From assembly GCF_035609205.1 (NCBI RefSeq), contig NZ_CP141184.1, positions 4,719,001 to 4,783,000 of the forward strand: a stretch of 64,000 nt of DNA. Direction: 5' to 3'. The notes under the pieces were generated by a model that saw nothing but the letters and a program-made list of their open reading frames with translations, did no database searches and was not told where the DNA came from. Source of the stretch: Hymenobacter sp. GOD-10R. Lineage in GTDB: Bacteria; Bacteroidota; Bacteroidia; Cytophagales; Hymenobacteraceae. Numbering within the stretch: position 1 is the first letter of the stretch; each line of letters starts with the position of its first letter. Position numbers and translations under genes: made by a program. Shown in pieces: positions 40,538 to 48,734 of this stretch.

Positions 40538-41839
40538 ATGCGTTTTTCCTTCTACTCCCATATTTCTAAGAAGCTAGCTTCTGCCCGAGTCTTATTAGGG
40601 GCTTCCTTGCTGGTATTGAGCCCGGTTCTAAGTTGGGCACAGTATACTACCTCGCAGAATTTTGAGTCGGCCAATCGGGGCGGTAACCTACGTTATACGA
40701 CTAGCGGTGATGGAGCCTTTTTCTCAGGCAATTCCGGCGATTCTTACTCACCAGAAAATAGTCCTTTGTACGTTCGTTCTCCTGATGCTCCTGCAGCTAT
40801 CAACTCATTCGGAGTTAAGAATGAATCTCCTGCTAACAACATTGGCAACGTAGTCACTGCAGATATCAATTTCCGTAACGTGCAGTTTACAGGTACAAAT
40901 AATGAAGCTACTTTGACTTTTCGCCTTGCTGTTTTCTCTATTAATGGCAATGGCAATGGCAACGGCAATAATCCTAATGGTCTGGAAAGCAATGGTTCGA
41001 TTGTAGTTGGCATTAACCCAGATAGCGCAGCTAATCCCACAAACTATCAAGATGTACTTACGATTCGTGGGGGCGGCAGCGGCACAAAATGGAGCTTCAC
41101 TGATAATCTTAGCACACCTCCTAGCACTCTACCTTCAACGCCAGGTTACAACAACGTCAAAGTTTTTTCTTCAAATAGTTTACTTAATACCCATTACACA
41201 CAAATTCGAGTAAGTCTCGCTACCCTGTCGCAAGCCAAAATCCGGATAAGGCTGAATGCTAGTTCTAGAACCGTACTTCTAGTTGACGACGTATTAATCT
41301 CCAGCAATAGCCCCCTACCCGTTGAACTCGTACGCTTTACTGCCGAAGCGCAGGAGAAGAACGTGGCACTGCACTGGATTACGGCTTCCGAGAAGAACAG
41401 CGACTATTTTGAAGTGCAGCGCAGCACCAACGGCGAGATCTTCGCTGCTATTGGCAAGGTGCAAGGGGAAGGCACCACGTCCAGCATATCTAATTACCTG
41501 TTCACCGACCGTGCGCCGGTGAATGGCCTAGCCTACTACCGCTTGCGTCAAGTGGACCTAGATGGCACTGAAAGCTACTCGCCGGTACAAGCCGTGGAGT
41601 GGAAAGGTGATGCGGCAGTAGCATCCTTCTACCCCAACCCAAGCGCAGAATCCATTACGTTTACGGGCACTGAGGGCGTGCTCCACTACCGCATCTATAA
41701 TGTAAAAGGGCAGCAAGTCGCAATCGGTGAGGCAGCAAGCGGCAGCACCGTAGACCTGCGCGCCGTGCCAGCAGGCATGTACTTGCTAGAACTGAGCAAC
41801 AAAGGCCAACGCACCGTACAACGCTTCGTGCGACTATAA
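40538..41839 (+). CDS. Secreted T9SS type A sorting-domain protein, paralog of the previous gene
   Basis: 433 residues with a signal peptide (VLLGASLLVLSPVLSWAQ). The N-terminal domain (residues 35-260) is beta-rich, with QNFESANRGGNLRYTTSGDG and KIRIRLNASSRTVLLVDDVL, like a jelly-roll PEP-CTERM/LamG-style module, and contains a short GNGNGNGNNPN repeat. Residues 260-430 match the paralog: SPLPVELVRFTAEAQEKNVA, TASEKNSDYFEVQRSTNGE, YYRLRQVDLDGTESYSPVQ, then FYPNPSAESITFTGTEGVLH and LRAVPAGMYLLELSNKGQR. It is exported by T9SS. The tandem arrangement suggests duplication of the linker and sorting domain with different N-terminal modules. Function unknown. Confidence 0.85.
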   Translation: MRFSFYSHISKKLASARVLLGASLLVLSPVLSWAQYTTSQNFESANRGGNLRYTTSGDGAFFSGNSGDSYSPENSPLYVRSPDAPAAINSFGVKNESPANNIGNVVTADINFRNVQFTGTNNEATLTFRLAVFSINGNGNGNGNNPNGLESNGSIVVGINPDSAANPTNYQDVLTIRGGGSGTKWSFTDNLSTPPSTLPSTPGYNNVKVFSSNSLLNTHYTQIRVSLATLSQAKIRIRLNASSRTVLLVDDVLISSNSPLPVELVRFTAEAQEKNVALHWITASEKNSDYFEVQRSTNGEIFAAIGKVQGEGTTSSISNYLFTDRAPVNGLAYYRLRQVDLDGTESYSPVQAVEWKGDAAVASFYPNPSAESITFTGTEGVLHYRIYNVKGQQVAIGEAASGSTVDLRAVPAGMYLLELSNKGQRTVQRFVRL

Positions 41840-41899
41840 ACCCTCCTGACCACAACCACACCGTTCCTGACCTGAGTAGCTTCTACACTAACTGTTCGC

Positions 41900-41928
41900 A
41901 AACGGCACCCTCAGTGAGGGTGCCGTTT
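41900..41928 (+). terminator. Terminator after the 40538 gene
   Basis: AAACGGCACCCTCA pairs with TGAGGGTGCCGTTT around a single base. Confidence 0.8.
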
Positions 41929-42069
41929 GTCGTAGAAGCGGGAGTAGCGAGCACAACAAAATAGCCTACGCGGCCAACCCTACCGGACGAGCATACGTAT
42001 GAGGCTCGACACTGCTCGAACTAAAAGCTAGGTCGAGTAGCGTCTCTCTCCAATTTCATTGCTACTCTT

Positions 42070-42279
42070 ATGATGAAGCGAATGTTTTCTGCGGCCCTGG
42101 TAGCGCTCATGCTGACCGCCGCTGCCGCACCTGCTGTGCTGGCCCAAGGTGACACCACCAAAGTAAAATCGAACAAGAAGCACGCCAAGGTAAAGACCGA
42201 AGACGGCAAAGCGAAAATTGACAAAAAGGATAAAAAAGCCAAGATCAAGGGCGACCAAGTGCAAACGGTAACCCCATAG
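42070..42279 (+). CDS. Small secreted lysine-rich protein
   Basis: The 69-residue protein has a signal peptide (MFSAALVALMLTAAAAPAVLAQ) and a mature part of 43 residues made almost only of K, D, G and V (KVKSNKKHAKVKTEDGKAKI, then KAKIKGDQVQTVTP). It resembles the lysine-rich linker of the fasciclin protein encoded 200 bases downstream (KVKVKGKTDDGTKVKGKTQ then LTP). Probably a periplasmic or surface-attached basic peptide that could bind acidic polymers, but that is a guess. Coding is supported by codon use, the signal peptide and the terminator that follows. Confidence 0.65.
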   Translation: MMKRMFSAALVALMLTAAAAPAVLAQGDTTKVKSNKKHAKVKTEDGKAKIDKKDKKAKIKGDQVQTVTP

Positions 42280-42302
42280 CTTGCTGCTATTTTAGTGATT
42301 CT

Positions 42303-42335
42303 AAAAGCCTTTGCAAACCGCAAAGGCTTTTTTTA
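42303..42335 (+). terminator. Terminator after the lysine-rich gene
   Basis: AAAAGCCTTTGC pairs with GCAAAGGCTTTT and is followed by a T run. Confidence 0.85.
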
Positions 42336-42477
42336 TGGCCATTGATTCACTAATCGTTGAATAAAAGCCCTAACTATAGTACATAATACTGATCCTTACC
42401 CGTTACACGTTCGTATACACGGTCAGCGCCACAGCGTTGAGTTTAGTAGGCGCCATCTTTCTCCCCACCTGGAAAAC

Positions 42478-43206
42478 ATGACTAAGTATTTCTTTCCTAC
42501 TCTCACGCTTGCCCTAGCTTTAAACCTAGGTGCAGCTTCTACGACTTTCGCTCAAACCAAAACCAAGGAAAAATCGGACGACGAAAAGACCAAGGTGAAG
42601 GAGGACGGCGTGATGACGAAAACCAAAGTCTCGAAAGACGGCAAGGTTAAAGTAAAGGGCAAAACCGACGACGGCACCAAGGTAAAAGGCAAAACCCAAC
42701 AGCTAACTCCCACCAGCTTCATTAGTACGCCTGCCGCGCCGATAGGCGTAGTAGTAGGCGGGGCCCTGATGACACCCGATAAAAATCTTGTTGCAAATGC
42801 CGTTAACTCGACGGAGCACACAACGCTAGTGGCCGTAGTAGAAGCCGCTGGGTTAGCAAAAACGCTGGAAGCAGATGGGCCTTTCACCATCTTTGCGCCT
42901 ACTAATGCGGCATTCGACAAGCTTCCCGCTGGCACGGTGAACTCACTGGTGCTGCCTGGCCACAAGAATAAAGTAGCGAATATCCTCTCTTACCACGTCG
43001 TGCCAGGCCGCATCACCGCCGCTGATTTGCAAGACGGCCAGACGTTAACCACGGTAGAAGGCGAACAGCTTACCGTCGTCAAAACCAAAGACACCGTGAT
43101 GCTGCGCGATGGAAAAGGCAGCGTAGCGAACGTTACCATTCCAGATGTACTGTCTAGTAATGGGGTGACGCACGTCGTTGATGCCGTGCTCATGCCCGCT
43201 AAGTAG
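42478..43206 (+). CDS. Fasciclin (FAS1) domain protein with lysine-rich N-terminal linker
   Basis: The 242-residue protein has a signal peptide (FFPTLTLALALNLGAASTTFAQ), a 50-residue K/D/G/T linker (TKTKEKSDDEKTKVKEDGVM to KGKTQQ) and one FAS1 domain (about 95-240): NLVANAVNSTEHTTLVAVVE, FTIFAPTNAAFDKLPAGTVN, KVANILSYHVVPGRITAADL, TTVEGEQLTVVKTKDTVMLR, and VLSSNGVTHVVDAVLMPAK. FAS1 domains mediate adhesion at the cell surface or in the matrix. It is likely periplasmic or outer-membrane-facing. The linker is similar to the whole mature part of the 42070 gene product. Confidence 0.9.
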   Translation: MTKYFFPTLTLALALNLGAASTTFAQTKTKEKSDDEKTKVKEDGVMTKTKVSKDGKVKVKGKTDDGTKVKGKTQQLTPTSFISTPAAPIGVVVGGALMTPDKNLVANAVNSTEHTTLVAVVEAAGLAKTLEADGPFTIFAPTNAAFDKLPAGTVNSLVLPGHKNKVANILSYHVVPGRITAADLQDGQTLTTVEGEQLTVVKTKDTVMLRDGKGSVANVTIPDVLSSNGVTHVVDAVLMPAK

Positions 43207-43268
43207 CCGCTCCCGTAGCTTATTTTTTCGCCGAAGGCAGCAACCGTTAGGCAAAATTGCGTAAGAAG

Positions 43269-43295
43269 CAGGTGTCCGCTTTGGGCACCTGTTTT
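43269..43295 (+). terminator. Terminator after the fasciclin gene
   Basis: CAGGTGTCC pairs with GGGCACCTG (one G-T pair), followed by TTTT. Confidence 0.7.
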
Positions 43296-43313
43296 CATTT
43301 ACTCCCTTCCATC

Positions 43314-43694
43314 ATGCAAGACTCCGCGCAAAACACCGCCCAGAATCCTGACGAAAACCCGCCCCGTCGGGAAACCCAGAACCAACCGGCCACCATTGCC
43401 GACCCGAATGCTTCCTTTGAAGGAACGCAAGATGAGCATCGCCCAGGCGAAAACCTGTTTACGCTGCCCGAAATGCAGGATCCGCAGCCGCGCAATCCAC
43501 CCAAGCCACAGGATGACCAGCCAGATGCTCCTCAAGAAGTAGATGCTCCCTCGATGCTCGACCGCGAAACGCACGGCCAGCTGCTCGACGAGCCTGCTGC
43601 CGATGGCACATCGGGCGTGTCAGATAGCGTGCTGCGCCCCATTATTGCGCAGTCCAGCAACCTCGACGATAACAATCGCGGAGAGGGGTCCTAG
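43314..43694 (+). CDS. Disordered hydrophilic protein, proline/asparagine/aspartate-rich
   Basis: Start at ATG 43314 (MQDSAQNTAQNPDENPPRRE), after the terminator; the longer frame from 43257 crosses it. The 126 residues have almost no hydrophobic core: QNPDENPPRRETQNQPATIA, PEMQDPQPRNPPKPQDDQP, then VDAPSMLDRETHGQLLDEPA and a SDSVLRPIIAQSSNLDDNNRG end. No signal or membrane segment, so it is cytoplasmic and probably intrinsically disordered, in the style of stress or desiccation proteins. It does not share the YGxFGxADS motif of the two disordered proteins at 44204 and 63335. Function unknown. Confidence 0.6.
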   Translation: MQDSAQNTAQNPDENPPRRETQNQPATIADPNASFEGTQDEHRPGENLFTLPEMQDPQPRNPPKPQDDQPDAPQEVDAPSMLDRETHGQLLDEPAADGTSGVSDSVLRPIIAQSSNLDDNNRGEGS

Positions 43695-43720
43695 GTCTAC
43701 GACCTAGGTTTGCCCTTTTT
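43690..43720. terminator. CCTAGGTC/GACCTAGG hairpin between converging genes
   Basis: CCTAGGTC (43690-43697) pairs with GACCTAGG (43701-43708), followed by TTTGCCCTTTTT. It overlaps the stop of the 43314 gene. It uses the over-represented CCTAGG word. Confidence 0.5.
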
Positions 43721-43740
43721 GCTACCTACATAAAGCGCCA

Positions 43741-44022
43741 CTACGCCAGTATATCTTGATACTCAGCGTGGTGGCGTTTTACGTAAGCAGCCATGAACTC
43801 GCAGCTTGTGCGCACGCGCAAATGATGCTCACGGGCATACGCTAATCCAGCTTGTGCTAGAGCCTCTCCAACCCCTTGGCCGCGCAGGTTTTCGTCAACA
43901 AACGTGTGCACGAAGTCGATTAGCTCATGGGTTGGCTGGCTGTAAGCTAGCTCCGATTCGTAGCCGTCGAGCGTAGCGTAAAAGGTCTGGTCATCTTTGC
44001 TGTGGCGGATAGTGGGCTTCAT
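43741..44022 (-). CDS. Small GNAT-type N-acetyltransferase (YjdJ-like)
   Basis: The 93-residue protein is a minimal GNAT domain: IRHSKDDQTFYATLDGYESE, HELIDFVHTFVDENLRGQGV, the acetyl-CoA loop LRGQGVGEALAQAGLAYARE, and RVRTSCEFMAAYVKRHHAEYQD. This is the YjdJ-like or COG2388 type, with LRGQGVG in place of RGxGIG and the SCEFMAAYVKRH end. It probably acetylates small amines or protein N-termini; the substrate is not known. Monocistronic and convergent with the disordered protein gene. Confidence 0.88.
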   Translation of the reverse strand: MKPTIRHSKDDQTFYATLDGYESELAYSQPTHELIDFVHTFVDENLRGQGVGEALAQAGLAYAREHHLRVRTSCEFMAAYVKRHHAEYQDILA

Positions 44023-44203
44023 TCGGTAAAAGTTAATAGGGTATGCTACTCGCAGGGTATCCCATACGTTTGCAGCAGAATACGGACTTATCCGAAAAAA
44101 GGCCGGAGTTTTTTGGAACCCCTAGCCATAGCCAGAATGAAAGGCTTTGCGTAGAAAGAAGGCGTTAGCGCTTCTTTGAATCTTACTCCTACTCCGACAT
44201 CCT

Positions 44204-44671
44204 ATGGAAACTCCTGAAAATTCTTCTCACTCCGAGAGTAACTACAACTTCGGTGATGCTGCTGAAAACCTCAAAGTTGGCCGAGACTTAGGCAAGAAAG
44301 ACGGCGACGCTGATGAAGGTCAGCACCCGCATATAGCCGGTGAAGATGCCGTACCAAACACGGCGAGCCACACACCTAGCTACGGCACTTTCGGCGTGGC
44401 CGATTCTACTACCGAAGTACAAGATAGCGCTGGTAATAACCCCGGCGGCACAGCAGCGCCTTCTACCCCAGAACCTAGCCAACGCGGCAACGTGCCTCAA
44501 AACCTCAACAACGCCGACGTGCTAGACCACGTGGACGACAGCTACGAAGCGCAACGGGAGTCGTACCGCCGCGATGATCCGCGCTACGGCGGTGGCACCA
44601 GCAATTGGCCCACCAACGAGCCCGCTAATCGCACTACCGAAGGTCCCGACCCAAACGAAGACAATTTGTAG
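44204..44671 (+). CDS. Disordered hydrophilic protein with YGxFGxADS and DDPRYGxGTSN motifs
   Basis: The 155-residue protein reads METPENSSHSESNYNFGDAA with many charged and small residues and no hydrophobic core. Three conserved spots match the protein at 63335-63709: PSYGTFGVADSTTEVQD (residues 58-75), SQRGNVPQNLNNADV and YRRDDPRYGGGTSNWPTNEP near the C-terminus. It is cytoplasmic, with no signal peptide, and is probably disordered. I do not recognise the family from databases I remember; the paralog in the same window supports it as a real family. It ends before a strong terminator. Confidence 0.7.
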   Translation: METPENSSHSESNYNFGDAAENLKVGRDLGKKDGDADEGQHPHIAGEDAVPNTASHTPSYGTFGVADSTTEVQDSAGNNPGGTAAPSTPEPSQRGNVPQNLNNADVLDHVDDSYEAQRESYRRDDPRYGGGTSNWPTNEPANRTTEGPDPNEDNL

Positions 44672-44729
44672 GCCTGAACTCAGCTCACCTACATTGGTTG
44701 CGCTGATTCATAAACACGATTCTAGACTT

Positions 44730-44775
44730 GACAATAGAAAAGCCTGCTCTGAAAGGAGCAGGCTTTTCTATTGTC
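44730..44775 (+). terminator. Terminator after the 44204 gene
   Basis: A 20-bp perfect stem, GACAATAGAAAAGCCTGCTC with its complement, around TGAAAG. Confidence 0.9.
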
Positions 44776-44864
44776 TCTCGTTTAAGATTGAGCGGGCTAT
44801 TCAGCAATTAGCAGTACATAGAAGATCGGCTCTGCAACTGGTAGGGCCCGCCAGCATCTAGGAC

Positions 44865-46976
44865 TCAAATTTTCCAACCTAGGGTTGCTCCCGCATAATA
44901 ATTGCGCCCAGGCGCGGGCTGAAAATAGCGGCCGCCGAAGGCGTTCAAATCGTTGCCTAGGCTGTAGCGCCGGTCCAGCGCATTCTCAATGCCCGCATAA
45001 ATATCAGTCTCTAGGTGGCCTAGCACGGTACGGCGCCAACCGGCGCGTGTCCCGAACGTCCAGTAGCCGGTGACGTACGCGGTATTGGCATCGTTGAGCG
45101 GAATGCGTGCTTGGTGACTAACGGTTGGGTTGAGGTAAAAACCGGCCTGCCAATTTGCATCGAGACCAGCCGCCAGGGTCTGCGGAGCAGTGCCAGTCAG
45201 GCGCTTACCCGTATTATCTTGGTCGTTATTCTGGTAAGTGCCGAAGCGAAAATGATTGTAGGCAAAGCTCGCCCACGCCCGCAGTCCGGTAGCTTGGGCA
45301 GTACCTAGGGTCGCAGCTTCGGTAGTGGGGCGCCAGAGCCAGCCACTCACAGCAGCTTCGAGGCCACGCTGCCGCGTGTTGCCAGAGTTGAAGAACACGC
45401 TAGTGCCCGCATCGGTGGTGCGCGTCACGATGGTTTGTCGCAGGCGAAAGTCGAACAAAGCGAGGTCGAAGGTGAGGCGGTTGTTGAACGCGTTGCCTTT
45501 TGCACCTAGCTCGTAGCTGGTGCCGCGCTCCGCTTGCAAGGCTCGATTTAAGCTGCCATCCGAAGGACGAATTTCTTCGTCGGTCGGCGGCGAAAAGCCA
45601 CTGCTCACGCTGGCGTAGGCCGAAATGCGCGGGGTAAGCTCCTTGAGCACGGCCACCCGTGGCGACACCTGCGGCTGGAAGTCGCGCTCAAATTGGTAAT
45701 TAGTGGGTTGCTTGGCTGCATCCGAAATCCGGGCGATGCGGTAGCGCTGCCGGTTGTAGCTAGCTGCCACGGTAGCTAGAAAACCAGCCGGCAACTCCAA
45801 TTCCGCCTGCCCGAATACGAACCCGGCTGCTGTCCGAATCTCGTCGTCGTAGCGCAACGTACCGGGTACACCTGCTAGGTTCTGGTAGCTACGCGAGTCT
45901 TCGAAGCTGTTTTGAAGCTCAGCCCCGGCACTCAGCCGTAGCGGACGTTGCGCTAGCGTTGTACGATAGTTGAAACTGGAGCGGCCGCCCCAACCCACGC
46001 CCGTATTCCGCTCAAAATCCACTAAGTAAGGCGTTTGGATAGTTGTAGCCGAATTATACAGTGTAGTTTTGTTCGAAAAACGGTCAGAGAATCGGTACTC
46101 GTGACTTACGCCGAGCAGCGCCGTACGCGATGCATATGAGGCCTTCTGCGCTACCGTACCGGGTGCCGTAGCCGTACTTGGTCGCGCTTGGCGCGGGTTC
46201 TGCTCGTACTGGGCCCGCGTGAGGCCACCGGGCAGTTGGTAATTGATATCGGTGTAGAGACCATGCACTGCGAGGGTACGCTTTTCGGAGGGCGCGAACT
46301 CACCATCTAGGGCAAATACGTCGCGACGCAGGGCGCTCTGCTCTCGGTAGCCATCCACCGATTGACGGGCATATTGCGCGCGCAAGTAGCCAGTCGCAGT
46401 ACCGCTTTCCGCCACCACTGAGTAGCGCCGCAAGCCAAAGCTGCCAGCCGTGAACCCAACTTGGGCTCTGGCCTCCTCGGGCCTAGGCTTACGGTTTTCA
46501 AACAAGAGTACGCCACCTGTGCCGGCCCCGTACACGCTACCCGCAGGTCCTTTGATCACCTCAATGCGCCCAATAATGGCGGGATCGAGCAGATTGAGCT
46601 GCGTGGTGCCGGCAGCCTCCGTGAACGGAATGTCGTTGTAGTACACCTTCACGTTGCGTACGCCAAAGGGTGAGCGAAGCGTGCTGCCCCGCACGCTAAT
46701 GCGGTAGCTCGCCGTGGCCCGTTCTTCCAACCGCACGCCGGGCAACGTGTTTACCGCCTGCGTGAGCGAAGTTTGATTAAAGCGCTCAATAGTAGTAGCA
46801 TCGACCACGCCGATGGCAGCGGCCGTGCGGCGCAGCGGCAACCGTGTGCCGTAGCCAGTCACGGTGGCCTCAGGTAGGCGCACGGCGCGAGTTGTGTCGG
46901 GCGCAGAAGCTAGGTTTTGAGCGTGAGCAGGCAGCTGCACCAAAAGCAGCGACAGCAAATAGTAGCGTTGGGGCAT
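44865..46976 (-). CDS. TonB-dependent outer-membrane receptor
   Basis: Start at 46976 (MPQRYYLLSLLLVQLPAHAQ) gives a signal peptide and 703 residues. The plug domain is clear: VRLPEATVTGYGTRLPLRRT, LTQAVNTLPGVRLEERATAS, IRVRGS-type SYRISVRGSTLRSPFGVRNV, and RIEVIKGPAGSVYGAGTGGV (about 55-190). A 22-strand barrel follows with typical strands such as GYLRAQYARQSVDGYREQS and ends in the C-terminal aromatic strand YYAGATLGWKI. There is no N-terminal carboxypeptidase-like domain, so it is not a SusC. The barrel style is FecA/siderophore-like, so iron-chelate uptake is likely but unproven. No partner genes are adjacent. Confidence 0.92.
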   Translation of the reverse strand: MPQRYYLLSLLLVQLPAHAQNLASAPDTTRAVRLPEATVTGYGTRLPLRRTAAAIGVVDATTIERFNQTSLTQAVNTLPGVRLEERATASYRISVRGSTLRSPFGVRNVKVYYNDIPFTEAAGTTQLNLLDPAIIGRIEVIKGPAGSVYGAGTGGVLLFENRKPRPEEARAQVGFTAGSFGLRRYSVVAESGTATGYLRAQYARQSVDGYREQSALRRDVFALDGEFAPSEKRTLAVHGLYTDINYQLPGGLTRAQYEQNPRQARPSTATAPGTVAQKASYASRTALLGVSHEYRFSDRFSNKTTLYNSATTIQTPYLVDFERNTGVGWGGRSSFNYRTTLAQRPLRLSAGAELQNSFEDSRSYQNLAGVPGTLRYDDEIRTAAGFVFGQAELELPAGFLATVAASYNRQRYRIARISDAAKQPTNYQFERDFQPQVSPRVAVLKELTPRISAYASVSSGFSPPTDEEIRPSDGSLNRALQAERGTSYELGAKGNAFNNRLTFDLALFDFRLRQTIVTRTTDAGTSVFFNSGNTRQRGLEAAVSGWLWRPTTEAATLGTAQATGLRAWASFAYNHFRFGTYQNNDQDNTGKRLTGTAPQTLAAGLDANWQAGFYLNPTVSHQARIPLNDANTAYVTGYWTFGTRAGWRRTVLGHLETDIYAGIENALDRRYSLGNDLNAFGGRYFQPAPGRNYYAGATLGWKI

Positions 46977-47090
46977 GAATGAAGACGAATTGACTCTTGC
47001 CCAAACGGGAAAGAGGCCCGGATGTTTAGCCAAGTGCGTTCATGCCGAGTTGCACACTTGTTATACTTCCACCTGCTTTCCTTAGAACGC

Positions 47091-47124
47091 AAAAAAGGAG
47101 GCTGACTAGTCAACCTCCTTTTTT
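47091..47124 (-). terminator. Terminator of the SusCD operon
   Basis: AAAAAAGGAGG pairs with CCTCCTTTTTT around CTGACTAGTCAA. It lies just past the SusD stop. Confidence 0.85.
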
Positions 47125-47142
47125 GTAGCTCAGACCTAGCTT

Positions 47143-48720
47143 TTAGTCCAGTACGTCCCAGAAAATCTTGGACGTAAACTGGTTGACATCTGCTGGCACA
47201 TTTGAGCTATTCGTACTCACTTCCGTCTGGGGGTACATCAGACGTAGCGGTAATTTGTCGGTCCGCGGTGAGCTTGACTGCAAAGAGGCCGGAAATTTCG
47301 GATACGCTGTGCGGCGATACTCGTTCCACGCTTCGATGGCCGTTACTGTATTCATAGCCAAATACTTCTGGTAGATGATCTTATCCAGCTTATCCGGGCG
47401 GTCGGAGGCGACGTCCCAGTTAACCATTTTGTTAGCAGTATTAGTTGCCAAGTACTTGGTGTAGTCCGGTACCGCGTTGGCTGACACGTTGTTGGCCGTT
47501 GTCGACTGGCTCGGGGCGGGCGTGTAGAAATACACGAACGAGGCACGAATTCCATTGTTATAATCAGTTTTGGCGCCGGCGTCCCCTCCAGTCAGATAGC
47601 CGCGCGACTTGGCTTCAGCTTGCAGGAAGTAGCTTTCAGCCGCCAGTAGCAGCGGCACTGGCGCGTCGTAGCCCTTCAAGATGCCGCCGTAGTCTTTCCA
47701 CCGCGAAATTTGAGTGCTACCGGGTAGCGGATTTGGGTCGCCGAGCACCACGCCTTTGTAGGTGCCGTTGAAGGTCCCAGCGGTGGCCTTCACATAAAGC
47801 TGCGACACCCTTGGGTCGTTGTTCTTATCGTATTGGTCGATGATGAACTGCGTACCGTTCTGGTAGTTACTCTGAGCAATGCGCGAACCCGTGGCGTTGG
47901 CACGGTAGTTACCCCAAAGAGGGTTTAGCTTGCCCGACGTTTGGATGTAACCAGGCTGCACTACCACGTCCGTCGTCACGAAGCCATCTGTGGCCGACTG
48001 GAGCTTAGTCATTTCGGTGCGCACGTAGCTATCTAATGATGGCACGAAGGATTGCCGCAGCAACATACGCAGCTTAAGTGTATTGGCAAACTTCACCCAA
48101 CTGGTCATGTTGCCTCCAAACATAATATCCTCTGCTCCCACGGACTGGGTCGTGGTAGGGGCCGTTTTGATGGCTGCCACGGCTTCGTCCAACCGCAATG
48201 CCAAGTCTTTGTAAATGTCCTCAGCCTTATCATATTGAGGCGCAATGAGGGGTACTTCCGCATCGGCCTGCAACGATTGAGTATACGGAATGTTGTTGTA
48301 TTGATCGACTAGCAGTTGGTAATTAAAGGCCTTCATGATCTTGGCAATAGCGGCGTGGTAGAGAAGCCCTTGTGCGGAGGCGCTTTTCTCAATACCGTCG
48401 TAATCCTTCAGGTTGTCGTACGTATTTCCCCAAAATCCCTGATAATACGTGGCACCGTAAGTGTAGGTACGCTCCTCGTTGTAGCCGTTTACGGTACCCG
48501 TCTTGCCCCAATAGCCAGCCGTCCAGCTACCGTAGACATTCAAAGTAAGGCCGTAGGTATCAGCCGTCACTTTTAGAGCCTGGGCCAGAATGGCAGACGG
48601 AACTACCTTATCTGGAGTTACGCTGTTAGGGTTATCATTAATGTCGTAAAACGACTCGCAGCCGGTCGACAGCGACACGAGGGTGGCAGCCACCAAAAGC
48701 TTTGCTATGGTATTTTTCAT
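47143..48720 (-). CDS. SusD/RagB-like nutrient-binding lipoprotein (SusD-like_2 type)
   Basis: The 525-residue precursor has a lipoprotein signal peptide (LLVAATLVSLSTGC; lipidated Cys at about residue 21) and a SusD fold of the SusD-like_2 type: DINDNPNSVTPDKVVPSAIL near the start, TYTYGATYYQGFWGNTYDNL, YHAAIAKIMKAFNYQLLVDQ with YNNIPYTQSLQADAEV, and QAEAKSRGYLTGGDAGAKTD. It is an outer-membrane lipoprotein that caps the SusC channel and binds an oligosaccharide or peptide. The stop-to-start distance to the upstream SusC gene is 14 bases, so they form an operon. No enzymes are adjacent, so the substrate cannot be inferred. Confidence 0.92.
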   Translation of the reverse strand: MKNTIAKLLVAATLVSLSTGCESFYDINDNPNSVTPDKVVPSAILAQALKVTADTYGLTLNVYGSWTAGYWGKTGTVNGYNEERTYTYGATYYQGFWGNTYDNLKDYDGIEKSASAQGLLYHAAIAKIMKAFNYQLLVDQYNNIPYTQSLQADAEVPLIAPQYDKAEDIYKDLALRLDEAVAAIKTAPTTTQSVGAEDIMFGGNMTSWVKFANTLKLRMLLRQSFVPSLDSYVRTEMTKLQSATDGFVTTDVVVQPGYIQTSGKLNPLWGNYRANATGSRIAQSNYQNGTQFIIDQYDKNNDPRVSQLYVKATAGTFNGTYKGVVLGDPNPLPGSTQISRWKDYGGILKGYDAPVPLLLAAESYFLQAEAKSRGYLTGGDAGAKTDYNNGIRASFVYFYTPAPSQSTTANNVSANAVPDYTKYLATNTANKMVNWDVASDRPDKLDKIIYQKYLAMNTVTAIEAWNEYRRTAYPKFPASLQSSSPRTDKLPLRLMYPQTEVSTNSSNVPADVNQFTSKIFWDVLD

Positions 48721-48734
48721 TTCTGTTGAGAAAA

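Noticed and set aside
40944..40973. AATGGC hexamer run as a phase-variable repeat
   Set aside because: Only about four or five imperfect units within a coding region, and the hexamer keeps the frame, so no on-off switching is possible.
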